A stretch of 64,000 nucleotides of DNA from Zunongwangia profunda SM-A87 (GTDB lineage: Bacteria; Bacteroidota; Bacteroidia; Flavobacteriales; Flavobacteriaceae), in NCBI RefSeq assembly GCF_000023465.1, contig NC_014041.1:4393501-4457500 (forward strand), in the 5' to 3' direction. The position numbers were made by a program, and so were the translations under genes. The notes under the pieces are model-generated. The model saw only the letters and a list, made by a program, of their open reading frames with translations. It was not told where the DNA came from and did not search any database. The first letter of the stretch is position 1. Every line of letters begins with the position of its first letter. Positions 1 through 9,189 of this stretch are shown piece after piece.

Positions 1-648
1 ATTTTTATTGTGAGCTTTATAAATGAAATGGTCAGTAAAAACAATCCCGGGTTTACCATGCCTTTGATTCTTGGCAAATACCGGTTCCCCCGGGAAGAAA
101 ACAGGGTTTTTATATTTCTGGATCTCAAAGGTTCTACCCATTTGGCCGAAGAACTTGGGCATCTCAAGTATAGTAGTTTTATCCAGGAAAGCATCATGGA
201 TGTCAACCAGATAGCCAAAAAGTTCAAGGCACATATCTATCAGTACGTTGGTGATGAGATCGTCTTGACATGGAAATTGGAACATTTCGATACATTGGAT
301 GCTATTAGATTTCTGTTTGCCGTGCATAAAAGACTTGAAAAAAGGGAAGAGCATTATACCTCTATCTATGCAACGGCACCGTTTTTTCGTGCCGGTGTGC
401 ACGAGGGGAAAGTTACGGCCATTGAAATTGGGGACCTAAAAAGGGAAATTGCCTTTCACGGTGACACCATGAATGTTTGTTCCAGAATACAGGGGCTCTG
501 CAAGATTTTCAATAAAAAAATACTCATCTCCGGGCAAGTAAACCAAAACAAGGAAATTGCCCAGAATTTTAAAGTTACTCCCTTGGGACCACAAATGCTG
601 GAAGGAAAGGAACATGTTGTAGAAGTATTTGCTGTTGAGGAGCGATAA
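1..648 (+). CDS. Class III adenylate/guanylate cyclase catalytic domain (5'-partial)
   Basis: The reading frame is open to the first base of the window, so the GTG at 10 is probably not the real start. The visible 212 residues form one class III nucleotide cyclase domain. A first metal-binding Asp lies in FLDLKGST (about residues 36-43), a second in YVGDEIV (about 79-85), and HGDTMNVCSRIQ (about 148-159) carries the late Asn/Arg region. Family members in flavobacteria often have an N-terminal multi-helix membrane part, which would lie left of the window; this is inference. It would make cAMP or cGMP; substrate choice cannot be told here. It is followed by 1.2 kb without genes, so it is transcriptionally separate from the tra operon. 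Whether it belongs to the element or to the chromosome is unknown. Confidence 0.8.
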   Translation: MFIVSFINEMVSKNNPGFTMPLILGKYRFPREENRVFIFLDLKGSTHLAEELGHLKYSSFIQESIMDVNQIAKKFKAHIYQYVGDEIVLTWKLEHFDTLDAIRFLFAVHKRLEKREEHYTSIYATAPFFRAGVHEGKVTAIEIGDLKREIAFHGDTMNVCSRIQGLCKIFNKKILISGQVNQNKEIAQNFKVTPLGPQMLEGKEHVVEVFAVEER

Positions 649-1846
649 TGAGGAAGCCACCTTTTTATTTAAAATTTCAGAAAACAAAAGAAAGAAATCC
701 ATTCAGGCATGAACCCCACAATACCATTAAAATGTTTCCAATTATTGATTTTCAATCCTTCATAATATAACATGTTGCTAATAGTTTCATTAATAAAAAA
801 CAGATTGGCTACCTTCTATACAGTTTTGATCCAAATCATATAATGGTTATAGCTAAGGGATCTTTGTTCAAAAAGCACCCTATTTTCCATTTATAAGGAT
901 AATAACTGATAACCCAGATTCATCAGTTAATAAGCGTAAACGATGCCGATGACAAATAACATACGCTTTAAAAAGGCGATGCTAGATAAATTGCAATGGG
1001 ATACTTACTTTTACTTCACCTATATACAAATGATTTTTTGGAAAATTTATATAGATTAAATTCCCTTTAGAACATTAACTCTAATAGTACGCTTACGTAA
1101 GGAAAACTGATCTACGGTTAAAAGGAAAAGCAGTCCTACTATAAATATAAGTCTAATTATTTCAAAAGTATTTTATAGGGAAGTTGAAATCGGATTATCC
1201 TTTCCTTTATTATAAAATATTAAAGTATACAAAAATAAATTCTGAGTTTTTAAGTAACTAATCTATATAAAAATGGCAACAGCTATATTTTACAGTATAC
1301 CAGCCTAGAAAAAAATAAACATAGAGTAAATTGAAACGGATAAATTAGAGAATGATTACAGAGTGTAAAAAAACAAATCATTATTCAGTTTTTCTCTTAG
1401 ATAAGTAAATAAGAGTATGTCTATTGCAAGTTAAGTAAATATATATCGTTTTCTAACTTTATTTGAGCTATAAAGTTTCAAAGGCGATATCAAATATCCC
1501 ATATTTTTTAATGCAATTTATTCAGATGCACCGTTGTCTTTTCCGACGTGGCCAATATCAATAAGAATACGTTTTCTTGTTGCCGGTTCTTATCCAAAAT
1601 CACACACATTTCTAGAAGCAAAATCACAAAACTGACGTTTTTGAGCATCTTTTTCCTTTCTACATTTCAAGTTATCAACAACCTACTTTCCAGATTTCAT
1701 AAAATTTGATATGAAATAACACTATTAAAAATCAATTGATTATAAATGATATTTTATCAACAAATAATTGATTTACAGATATTTAAACAATAAAACCATT
1801 ACTTTTCTCATAACGAAAACGAATCAAAAATTTAAACCGTTCCGTT
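649..1846. other. Gene-free AT-rich stretch upstream of the conjugation operon
   Basis: About 1.2 kb with no credible reading frame on either strand. The part from about 1500 to 1700 is less AT-rich and may be a decayed gene, but I could not join it into a recognisable protein. Near the right end is a perfect 12-bp palindrome AATCAATTGATT (about 1731-1742), and then the inverted repeat described separately. In an integrative element such a stretch may hold regulatory or transfer sites; nothing here proves that. Confidence 0.5.
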
Positions 1847-1849
1847 ATG
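1809..1849. promoter_or_regulatory. Inverted repeat overlapping the traE start codon
   Basis: Left arm CATAACGAAAACG (1809-1821) and right arm CGTTCCGTTATG (1838-1849) pair over the outer seven bases perfectly and then by two more C-G pairs across a small bulge. The right arm ends on the ATG of traE. It could be an operator, or an mRNA hairpin that hides the start codon of the first tra gene. The outer half-site ATAACG recurs in the hipB operator. Confidence 0.5.
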
Positions 1850-2134
1850 AAAAAATCTATCTATCTGGCAAGCTTTCTTTCGCTTCTCTCAAATTCTCTT
1901 TTCGCACAAATTGGTGGTATTGAAGATTCCGTTGATGATGTATCCAATACCATTAGAACCATTTTCCCCATCATCCTAGGGGTCATTTTCTTGATCGGCT
2001 TTCTTTTTAACGCCGGCCATTTCTTCGGGGAAAATGCTGACCTCAAAAAAGGGATCACCCGTGTGCTCGTCTTTGTCCTTATTGCCGGTGCCGTAGTGGG
2101 CATTTTCACCTACCTCATTGGAATCGTAGTCTAA
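1847..2134 (+). CDS. traE: Conjugative transfer protein TraE (DUF4134 family)
   Basis: A 95-residue membrane protein with an N-terminal signal peptide ending near FAQ (about residue 21). Two hydrophobic segments follow (about 39-58 and 71-93) around a short loop containing GENADLKKG. Size, topology and position directly ahead of traF and the traG ATPase match the DUF4134/TraE proteins of Bacteroidota conjugative elements, a VirB2/VirB3-like small membrane part of the mating channel. It is the first gene of the tra operon, and its start codon lies inside an inverted repeat. Recognised by family pattern and order rather than by catalytic residues. Confidence 0.85.
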   Translation: MKKSIYLASFLSLLSNSLFAQIGGIEDSVDDVSNTIRTIFPIILGVIFLIGFLFNAGHFFGENADLKKGITRVLVFVLIAGAVVGIFTYLIGIVV

Positions 2135-2170
2135 GTCGCTAAGCGACATTTGGCAGTTAATGAATCTGTT

Positions 2171-2455
2171 ATGAAGAAGTTCGAGGTCTATAAAAACATC
2201 AGGAAAAGGGCAGTTATTTTTGGACTGCCCCTCTCCCTCTTTGCGGTGATGATAATATCCATCATAGCTTCTTTACTCATTATTATTTTCTCGTTCAGTT
2301 TTGGAATGATCATCGGCGTATTGGTTCTTAATACAGTCTTATATATCGCCCTGATAAGAATCATCAACAATCCCCAGGTCTTCCAGCTAGCGCGAACCTT
2401 CCCAAAAAGCATCAGTAACAAACGAAATTCCGGTCTCGATTATGAACACAATTAA
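2171..2455 (+). CDS. traF: Conjugative transfer protein TraF (DUF4133 family)
   Basis: A small inner-membrane protein of about 94 residues from the ATG at 2171; a longer frame begins at a TTG at 2150, but the ATG gives the usual N-terminus MKKFEVYKNIRKRAVIFGL. Two adjacent hydrophobic segments (about residues 16-40 and 43-63) are separated by a short SFG-containing turn, followed by a basic tail. This is the DUF4133/TraF architecture, functionally VirB3-like, which anchors the TraG ATPase to the channel. Its 3' end overlaps the traG start by 14 bases, so the two are probably translationally coupled, as in other Bacteroidota elements. Confidence 0.85.
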   Translation: MKKFEVYKNIRKRAVIFGLPLSLFAVMIISIIASLLIIIFSFSFGMIIGVLVLNTVLYIALIRIINNPQVFQLARTFPKSISNKRNSGLDYEHN

Positions 2456-4844
2456 TCTTTCTACTTATCAGCCCATTGCGGATATCCAAGACAATATCCT
2501 ATTTGCCAATAATGGCAATGTTGTGGTATGCTATAAAGGAAACCTACCAGAAATCTATTCCTTGTCTGAAAAGGATTTTGAGGATATGCACGGGGCTTGG
2601 TTTCAGGCATTAAAATCATTGCCTGTCGGTACCGTAGTTCACAAGCAAGATGTCTATCTCAAAAAGCAATATACCGCTGAAGAGCTTCCCTATACCACAT
2701 TTTTGGAAAAAGCCACAAGCGATCATTTTAAAGGCCGAAAATATATCAACCACAACTGTTATCTCTTCTTTACCCTAACCAAAAATAAAGCGCTGAACAA
2801 CTCTAAATATGTCAACCCTTTCCGCAAGGTCTCAAAAACGATAATTCAGGAATTAGATGACAATGTTCAGCATTTTATAAGTGCCGTAAGTGATTCCGTT
2901 TCCTTTATCAACAACAGTCGGAAAATGAAATTTTTTCCGCTTAACCCAAAGGAAATTCAAGCGATAACCAAAGAATATTTTAATGGCTTTAACAAAGGCT
3001 TTGACACCGATATTATTCTAGATAAGAAAAACGTCAACATCGGCGAAAACTATTTTGATGCCCTGGCCATCAACAGCGAACTGTGCTTTGGCGAAAGTGT
3101 ACAGACTAGCAAAACCAATGATAAATTCACTTCAGACGATTTTGTATTTCACCAAGGGTTTATTGATGGCTTAGGGCTTACGCTAAACGAGAACCATATC
3201 GTTAACCAAATCCTGTATTTGGATGACAAACATAAATGGCGCAAGCTGCTTGATAAGAAAGTGGTAGAGCTTAACAAAAGCTCGAATTTCGGTTCGCAAA
3301 ACAAAGTGGTGCTGGGTAAAATCCAGCACATCCTGGATCAGATCAATGCCGATGATAATGCCCGGATTATACGCGGACACTTAAACATCATTTTCTGGGA
3401 CCGGGATGCCCGGAGCCTTGATAGAATTACCTCCAAAATAAAAACGGAATTTAAGGAACTGGATATTATTCCCTACTATCCACGGGGCGAAGAGCGGAAG
3501 AATTATATTCTGAACAGCTACTGCGGTTTTTCTTCTAATTTCTCCAATAACGATTTGTATGTAACGGATCTAAAACACGCGCTTTGCTTATTGATCAATA
3601 ACAGCAATTACAAATCAGATTCCACCGGAATTATATTCAATGACCGTGAACATAACATTCCCGTGCTTAAAGATGTTTGGGACGAACAAAAAAAACGAAT
3701 CAAGGCACGGAACTTTGCCATTTTTGCGCCAACCGGTGAGGGAAAATCCTTTTTGGCCAATAACATTCTGCGTCAATATTTTGAAAGCGGAGTACGCCTG
3801 GTCATTATCGATTTGGGTGGTTCTTATACTAAATTTGCCAAGCTTTATTCTGAACAATACACCGTACTCCGCTATGAAAGTGGAAAAAACCTGGGTATCA
3901 ATCCATTTTACATCAGCGATACCAATGACCTGAGCCCGGAACGCTTGGAGGATTTATCGGTATTTCTCTTTGAACTCTTTGCTTCTGATTTAAAAGTAAC
4001 CAAGGCACAATCGGTTGCCGTAAAAAAGATTCTACGTCATTATTACCATAGTATTTCTGAAAATCACTCGCTGAATGGTTTTTACAATTTTATTGAGAAC
4101 AATCAAAAAAACCTCTTAAAGCAACTTAAAATCCATCCCGACTATTTCAACGTTACCAGCTTTTTACACGTAATGTCCGAGTACGTCGGCGATGGTCTAT
4201 ATAGCTTCCTTTTTGAAGTCAGTGAAGACCAGACCTATAAAATAGAAGATAAGCGTCTTATTGTATTTGAACTGGACGAAGTCAAGGACAATAAAGAAAT
4301 CCTCTCCGTAATGCTCAAGCTGATTAAATCGGCCATTCAACGCACCATTTGGAAGAACCGTGCTGAAAAAGGGATTATTCTTTTTGATGAGTTTGCCAAG
4401 CAACTGAAGTTTGACAACGTACTGGAAAGCGTAGAATTTTATTATCAAGCCATTCGGAAACAAAATGGTGCAATCGGCATCATTCTGCAATCCATTAACC
4501 AGCTCCCGAACAGTTCCACTTCAGCAAGCATCCTTGAAAACACGCAGGTCATTTATAGCCTGAACAACGAGAAAGGCTATGGGGAACTAGTCAAACGGCT
4601 CAACCTCTCCAGCCATGATCTGAATCAGTTAAAATCTATCAAAAACAATCTTACCGGCCAAAGGAAATACACTGAAATGTTTATCAAAATTGGAAAAGAA
4701 AGCAACATTTTCCGCTTGGAAGTTCCCAAGGAAGTTTATGCCGCTTACTTGACCGACGGTAAGGAAAATGAAACCATAATGGCCACTTATAATAGAACAA
4801 ATAATATGGAAGCCGCCATAAAAGAATTCATCGCTAAAACATAA
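2442..4844 (+). CDS. traG: TraG conjugation ATPase (VirB4-like)
   Basis: An 800-residue cytoplasmic ATPase that powers assembly and transfer of the Bacteroidota mating apparatus. Walker A reads APTGEGKS (about residues 429-436) and Walker B ILFDEF (about 645-650). The N-terminal 400 residues form the usual VirB4-type domain, and the region after Walker B carries the RKQNG and SLNNEKGY segments seen in these ATPases. Length is typical of the family. The start overlaps traF, and the end lies four bases before traI, so it sits in the middle of one operon. Complete, with no visible damage. Confidence 0.93.
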   Translation: MNTINLSTYQPIADIQDNILFANNGNVVVCYKGNLPEIYSLSEKDFEDMHGAWFQALKSLPVGTVVHKQDVYLKKQYTAEELPYTTFLEKATSDHFKGRKYINHNCYLFFTLTKNKALNNSKYVNPFRKVSKTIIQELDDNVQHFISAVSDSVSFINNSRKMKFFPLNPKEIQAITKEYFNGFNKGFDTDIILDKKNVNIGENYFDALAINSELCFGESVQTSKTNDKFTSDDFVFHQGFIDGLGLTLNENHIVNQILYLDDKHKWRKLLDKKVVELNKSSNFGSQNKVVLGKIQHILDQINADDNARIIRGHLNIIFWDRDARSLDRITSKIKTEFKELDIIPYYPRGEERKNYILNSYCGFSSNFSNNDLYVTDLKHALCLLINNSNYKSDSTGIIFNDREHNIPVLKDVWDEQKKRIKARNFAIFAPTGEGKSFLANNILRQYFESGVRLVIIDLGGSYTKFAKLYSEQYTVLRYESGKNLGINPFYISDTNDLSPERLEDLSVFLFELFASDLKVTKAQSVAVKKILRHYYHSISENHSLNGFYNFIENNQKNLLKQLKIHPDYFNVTSFLHVMSEYVGDGLYSFLFEVSEDQTYKIEDKRLIVFELDEVKDNKEILSVMLKLIKSAIQRTIWKNRAEKGIILFDEFAKQLKFDNVLESVEFYYQAIRKQNGAIGIILQSINQLPNSSTSASILENTQVIYSLNNEKGYGELVKRLNLSSHDLNQLKSIKNNLTGQRKYTEMFIKIGKESNIFRLEVPKEVYAAYLTDGKENETIMATYNRTNNMEAAIKEFIAKT

Positions 4845-4848
4845 TACT

Positions 4849-5427
4849 ATGAAGACAAAAATTTTAATCGTTGCAATAGCTCTGACCTTTATGATGCACA
4901 GCCGCGCTAAAGCCCAGGGAATGCCCGTCTATGATAACACCAACTTTGTAAGCTTGGTCAAACAACTTGTAGAATCCGGGAAGCAGACTGCTCAACTTAT
5001 CAAGTCTGTGAAATTCCTGAAAGATGCAAAAGACAGGATTGAAAAGGTTTCCAGTGTAGTACGGCAACTTAGGGCTGTACAAGAGATTGGGCAAAACAAT
5101 CAACGGCTCATTAACGTAATGCAAAATGATTTACAGGATATTTTAAACTCCCCGTATATCAAGCCGGATGAAATTTCCCGTGTCACAGCATCTTTTGAAA
5201 ACATTGTCCAGAATTCTTTGGAAACAATGGATTTTATTGATCAAATCTTATCCAGCGATTACCTAAAAATGAGTGATGCCGAACGTGCCACCATATTAAA
5301 GCAGAAAGAAATGGAATCAAAGGAAATGGTCTCCGCTATCAGGGTAAAAACAAAACGTTATCGGGAGATTATTTCCTTTCGGAAGATGCAGGATAAAATC
5401 AATAACCGCCCACTAAGTGGGATTTAA
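4849..5427 (+). CDS. traI: Conjugative transfer protein TraI (DUF4141 family)
   Basis: A 192-residue exported protein with a signal peptide (residues 1-22, ending SRAKAQ). The mature part is almost wholly helical and coiled-coil-like, rich in Q, K and E. This fits the DUF4141/TraI proteins of Bacteroidota elements, which resemble VirB5 in size and position. Located directly after traG and before the polytopic traJ, exactly as in the CTnDOT gene order. The assignment rests on context and overall architecture, as no catalytic motif is expected. Confidence 0.82.
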   Translation: MKTKILIVAIALTFMMHSRAKAQGMPVYDNTNFVSLVKQLVESGKQTAQLIKSVKFLKDAKDRIEKVSSVVRQLRAVQEIGQNNQRLINVMQNDLQDILNSPYIKPDEISRVTASFENIVQNSLETMDFIDQILSSDYLKMSDAERATILKQKEMESKEMVSAIRVKTKRYREIISFRKMQDKINNRPLSGI

Positions 5428-5442
5428 TAATACTTAAATGAA

Positions 5443-6288
5443 ATGATGGGAGCTATAATAACTTTAAGTTTTGGTCTTGAATATGTGGATACTGTTTTTC
5501 AAACCATTCAAGACAGTGATTTTTCCCAATATACCATTGGCGGAATGAAAACCCTTGCTGTGCTTTTCTTCCTGATTAATATTTTAAAAAAATATAATGA
5601 GGGCGTGGCTAATAAAGACGGTTATACTTGGGGATTGAGCCCAGGGGAACTCGCTAAAAATTTTGCGGTGGTTATCCTCGTTATTTTCTCGACACAGGTA
5701 TTAGGATTTTTTGACAGTATTCTTGTTTCCATTGAAAGTCAATATCGGGACACCGCTCCTGCTTTGCTCCCCTTGCAGATGCAGGATATTCCTATCGAAG
5801 AAGAAGTCAACCTTATAGATGCTGCTAAAAATGCAATGACATTGCTTTATGAAGCTTTAGTCACCCCACTTTATGGATTCAAGATACTCGCCTTTATCGG
5901 CGGGGTCATTTTATGGGTTCTTGATTTATTTATCTATCCGTTGTTCTTAGCGGAACGTTTTTTCCTTCTGGGAATAATGCAGGCGTTCTTTCCACTGGTA
6001 ATTAGCCTGGCCGTATTTGAAAAGTTCCGTCCCCTGGCCTATACCTTTTTTAAACTATATGCTGCCGTTTATATGTTGGTGCCGGCGTTCTTCCTAGTCA
6101 ATGTTTTTGTTAATGCACTTTATACGGAGATCAATACCAACTTTTGGACAAATCTATTTGGTACCGATACGGGAAGCGGATTTTTTGCCCCGGTGGTACA
6201 AATTGGAACCATAGGGTTTATTGTTTTTCTGAAGTTCAAACTGTACCGACGTGCCACCTCTTTCACTTTACGATTATTTACCGCCTAA
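5443..6288 (+). CDS. traJ: Conjugative transfer membrane protein TraJ (VirB6-like)
   Basis: A 281-residue polytopic inner-membrane protein with about six or seven hydrophobic segments, including residues 30-48, 75-92, 145-165, 170-190 and 205-225. An acidic periplasmic-type loop (IPIEEEVNLID) lies in the middle. It sits between traI and traK and corresponds to TraJ of Bacteroidota elements, the VirB6-like channel protein. Starts with a double ATG (5443/5446). The reported reading frame of the next gene overlaps its end, but the likely traK start lies eight bases downstream. Confidence 0.85.
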   Translation: MMGAIITLSFGLEYVDTVFQTIQDSDFSQYTIGGMKTLAVLFFLINILKKYNEGVANKDGYTWGLSPGELAKNFAVVILVIFSTQVLGFFDSILVSIESQYRDTAPALLPLQMQDIPIEEEVNLIDAAKNAMTLLYEALVTPLYGFKILAFIGGVILWVLDLFIYPLFLAERFFLLGIMQAFFPLVISLAVFEKFRPLAYTFFKLYAAVYMLVPAFFLVNVFVNALYTEINTNFWTNLFGTDTGSGFFAPVVQIGTIGFIVFLKFKLYRRATSFTLRLFTA

Positions 6289-6295
6289 AACAACT

Positions 6296-6916
6296 ATGAT
6301 GAAAACACCTTACAAGAATATTTACGCCGTCCTTAAAACAAATCGGTTCATTGTTTTGGCTGTTGTAATATGCTCTTTACTCTCCAGCTGTTTTGCCATT
6401 TGGATGGTATTTAACATCAACAAAAAAACCCTAAACAACGCTTTTGCCATCAATACCGATGGCAGTATCATTCCCTTGAAGCTAGTTAGTCAGAAAGAGA
6501 ATTTTAAAGTAGAGGCTTTGGCGCATTTACAATTGTTCCATAATTATTTTTACAATATTGACGCAAGTAATTATGAAAAGAATTTAGAAAAGGCACTGTG
6601 GCTGGGCAATAGCTCAGTCGATAATCTATATCGTCAAAAAAAGGCAGGTGGTGTTTATAATCGACTGCTGCAATATTCCCTGGTTCAAAAAGTATTGAGT
6701 ATCGATTCCCAAGTCGAAGAACAAAATGGAACTTATTCCTTCAAAACGGTTACTGTCTTTGAGATCAATAGGGGCTCGATCATCGACACGTATCAATTGA
6801 TTTCTACTGGAAACCTGATGACCGTAGATCGAAACTTTCCCAACAATCCACACGGATTGCTCATCACCGATTATTTCGAAAAATCCCTTAAAAAATTAAA
6901 TAATAAAAACCCATAA
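6296..6916 (+). CDS. traK: Conjugative transfer protein TraK (VirB8-like)
   Basis: Start chosen at the ATG pair 6296/6299, giving MMKTPYKNIYAVLKTNRF; an upstream start at 6251 would lie inside traJ. A short cytoplasmic N-terminus leads into one transmembrane segment (about residues 20-42), followed by a soluble periplasmic domain of about 160 residues. This is the TraK (VirB8-like) topology. Conserved-looking features are the FHNYFYNID and LLITDYF segments. It is an inner-membrane scaffold protein of the mating pair apparatus. Followed after 23 bases by traM. Confidence 0.87.
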   Translation: MMKTPYKNIYAVLKTNRFIVLAVVICSLLSSCFAIWMVFNINKKTLNNAFAINTDGSIIPLKLVSQKENFKVEALAHLQLFHNYFYNIDASNYEKNLEKALWLGNSSVDNLYRQKKAGGVYNRLLQYSLVQKVLSIDSQVEEQNGTYSFKTVTVFEINRGSIIDTYQLISTGNLMTVDRNFPNNPHGLLITDYFEKSLKKLNNKNP

Positions 6917-6939
6917 TGGGCATTTAAAAGACAATAAAT

Positions 6940-7869
6940 ATGAAGCTTGAAAAAAATAAAATAGTCTTTGCGTCAGTACTCGCCGTAATGGTGCTTTTCC
7001 TGATCTCCTATTCTATGATGGTAATGGGCGATGATGAAAATGAGCATACTAATTTAAAAGAAACATCGGTTCCCGCACTGGAAGAAAACCAAAAGGAATA
7101 CGATTCCAAACTGGATGCCATCAACGATCTAAAAGAAGTCCGGGAAACCAATGCACCCAGCATCTATGACGAAAAACTGATCGATTCCCTTGGCTTTTAT
7201 GATGAAAGTCTACCAGAACGTGAAAAAGAACGTATCGTGGATAGCATCTACTCCGCAAGTGAAATTAAATATTCCGAAAGGGATTATCAGCATATTGGCG
7301 CTAGAGAAGCTGATGCCAAAGTGGAAAGGATAATTGATTCTACCGAAATAAAAGCGAAACAAAAAATTGCTGCTAAAGAAATGGGTCTGGAACATCAATT
7401 ATTCTTTGCCTCAGATCCGAAAGAAAATGAAATTTCAGTTTCCGGCACTACCGATGAACTCATTTATGCGGTAGTGGATGGTGACCAGGTGGTCAAAGCT
7501 AATTCCCGTTTACGGATGCGCTTGACCAAAGCGGCGATCATTAGCAGCAAACACCTTCCACAAAATACGCCGGTTTACGGTTTTATTAGTTTTCAGCCCA
7601 ACCGGGTATTGATCGAAATCGAAAACATCAAGCATTATCCAACCCAATTAAAAGCCTTTGACCTTCAAGATGGCAGTGAGGGGATTTATGTCGAAAACAA
7701 CTTCCGCGCCCAGGTTTCCACCGAAGTTATTGGTGATATGGTGGATGACATCAATATTTCCGGGGTACCACAGGTCAGTGGTTTCAAAAAGATATTCCAG
7801 CGCAATAACCGAAACGTCAAGGTGACCGTAGTTAACAATTACAAACTCATCCTGAAACCTAAACTATAG
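6940..7869 (+). CDS. traM: Conjugative transposon protein TraM (VirB10-like)
   Basis: A 309-residue protein with a single N-terminal membrane segment (about residues 8-28), a long charged coiled linker rich in E, D and K (about 30-145), and a C-terminal beta-rich domain (about 150-309) containing NTPVYGFISFQPNRV. That is the layout of Bacteroidota TraM, a VirB10-like protein that bridges inner membrane and outer-membrane ring. It is placed between traK and traN as expected. Length is shorter than some Bacteroides homologues (about 400), mostly in the linker. Confidence 0.88.
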   Translation: MKLEKNKIVFASVLAVMVLFLISYSMMVMGDDENEHTNLKETSVPALEENQKEYDSKLDAINDLKEVRETNAPSIYDEKLIDSLGFYDESLPEREKERIVDSIYSASEIKYSERDYQHIGAREADAKVERIIDSTEIKAKQKIAAKEMGLEHQLFFASDPKENEISVSGTTDELIYAVVDGDQVVKANSRLRMRLTKAAIISSKHLPQNTPVYGFISFQPNRVLIEIENIKHYPTQLKAFDLQDGSEGIYVENNFRAQVSTEVIGDMVDDINISGVPQVSGFKKIFQRNNRNVKVTVVNNYKLILKPKL

Positions 7870-7897
7870 ACTCAAAACAACATTCAAACCTATTCTT

Positions 7898-8731
7898 ATG
7901 AGGAATTTTATTTTTATCTCAATATACCTGTTTAGTACAATTCTCACTACAGCACAAACACCTTTTCGCCTTGATACCATTTATGCGAACGATCAAAAAA
8001 ATGTAGCATTGTTCTTCCCAGAACCAATCCGTCAGGGAATAACAGGATCTGAAAACTTTGTCTTTACCTATAATCGTGAGAAAGGACAATATTTTGGATT
8101 GCTCCAGGCAAAACCCGGAAAAGAAAGTAATCTTCTGGTAGTGGGCAAAAACGGGACTGTTTTTTCGTATATTTTAAAGTATAGAAAAAAGCTGGATCGG
8201 CTGAATTACTTTATACCAACGTCTCAAAGTATCGGTAATGAAAAGCCCATTGCTCTTGATTCAACTACTATTGTTAAACGTGAAGTCAAAACAGATAATA
8301 GCACCTATTATTATAATAAATTTTGTTCTTATCTAATTGATCGAAAACAACGCATTGGTCGACTCAAAAAACGGAACGAAGGGATCGTTTTGAGTATTGA
8401 GAATATTGTTTTTGATAAGAAAGAGCTTTATTTCGTGATTCAGATTCAAAACAAATCTTCATTGGATTATGACCTCAACTTTTTGAAATTATCGGTGGAA
8501 ACCAGAAAAAGGGGCAAAAAGAAGTCTTTACAACGGCTTTATCAAGAACCGGTTTTCAACTATAATTTACCGTCAAAAGTCAAAGAAAACGAAACTGTAA
8601 AATTGGTTTATGTACTGCCAAAATTTTCTATAAGTAATGACCGTAGAGCTGTTTTAGAGCTCAATGAGGAGAGTGGGGAACGGAACTTAAAATTAAAGAT
8701 TTCGCATAGATTTATAAATAACCCAAATTAA
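7898..8731 (+). CDS. traN: Conjugative transposon protein TraN (VirB9-like)
   Basis: A 277-residue exported protein with signal peptide (residues 1-19, ending TTAQ). The mature protein is beta-rich and matches the DUF4138/TraN family layout: an early PEPIRQGITGSENFVF region, a central LLVVGKNGTVFSY segment, and a C-terminal half with IQNKSSLDYDLNFL. TraN is the VirB9-like outer-membrane partner of TraM. It is the last recognisable tra gene; traO, traP and traQ of the CTnDOT order are not present here. Confidence 0.87.
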   Translation: MRNFIFISIYLFSTILTTAQTPFRLDTIYANDQKNVALFFPEPIRQGITGSENFVFTYNREKGQYFGLLQAKPGKESNLLVVGKNGTVFSYILKYRKKLDRLNYFIPTSQSIGNEKPIALDSTTIVKREVKTDNSTYYYNKFCSYLIDRKQRIGRLKKRNEGIVLSIENIVFDKKELYFVIQIQNKSSLDYDLNFLKLSVETRKRGKKKSLQRLYQEPVFNYNLPSKVKENETVKLVYVLPKFSISNDRRAVLELNEESGERNLKLKISHRFINNPN

Positions 8732-8739
8732 ACATTGTT

Positions 8740-9105
8740 ATGAAAAAAATAGCAGTTTTTTCGTTAGTAGTCTTATTTCTCTCTTGTGCCGAAAAACAAA
8801 ATTTATCTCCTTCAGAAACCGCCAAAATCGTAGCTGAAAGTTTTTATCACGGTGATAAGGCAACATTAAAAGAATATACAACAGAATCCGGATATTCAAA
8901 TCTTTCCAGTGTACAGGAAATGTTTACCGAGGATAAAAATTCTGAACCTCATTTTAAGGTCGTGGATGAACAAAAAGAAGGTGAGGTAACCTGGATTAAA
9001 TATTCAACATCCTTCGACCCGAAACCCGGTGTTTATAAATTGATCAAGGAAGATGGCTTATGGAAGGTTACACATAATGGGCCAAGGGATAAAGGCCCGT
9101 TTTAA
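8740..9105 (+). CDS. Small DUF4878-like lipoprotein at the end of the tra operon
   Basis: A 121-residue lipoprotein: the lipobox is LFLSC with the lipidated Cys at residue 16. The mature domain looks like the NTF2-like/DUF4878 fold, with SPSETAKIVAESFYHGD at the start and an ending WKVTHNGPR typical of such small lipoproteins. Its start is eight bases after traN, so it is very likely co-transcribed with the tra genes. Entry-exclusion or channel-accessory roles are common for lipoproteins in this place in other conjugation systems, but nothing in the sequence proves either. Confidence 0.7.
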   Translation: MKKIAVFSLVVLFLSCAEKQNLSPSETAKIVAESFYHGDKATLKEYTTESGYSNLSSVQEMFTEDKNSEPHFKVVDEQKEGEVTWIKYSTSFDPKPGVYKLIKEDGLWKVTHNGPRDKGPF

Positions 9106-9189
9106 ATTAAACACGAATAGCTTAACCGTCCATTTAGTCTCCCTTACTTCATCAAATTCTTTTAGGAATTAGCGTGATTTATTAAATTT

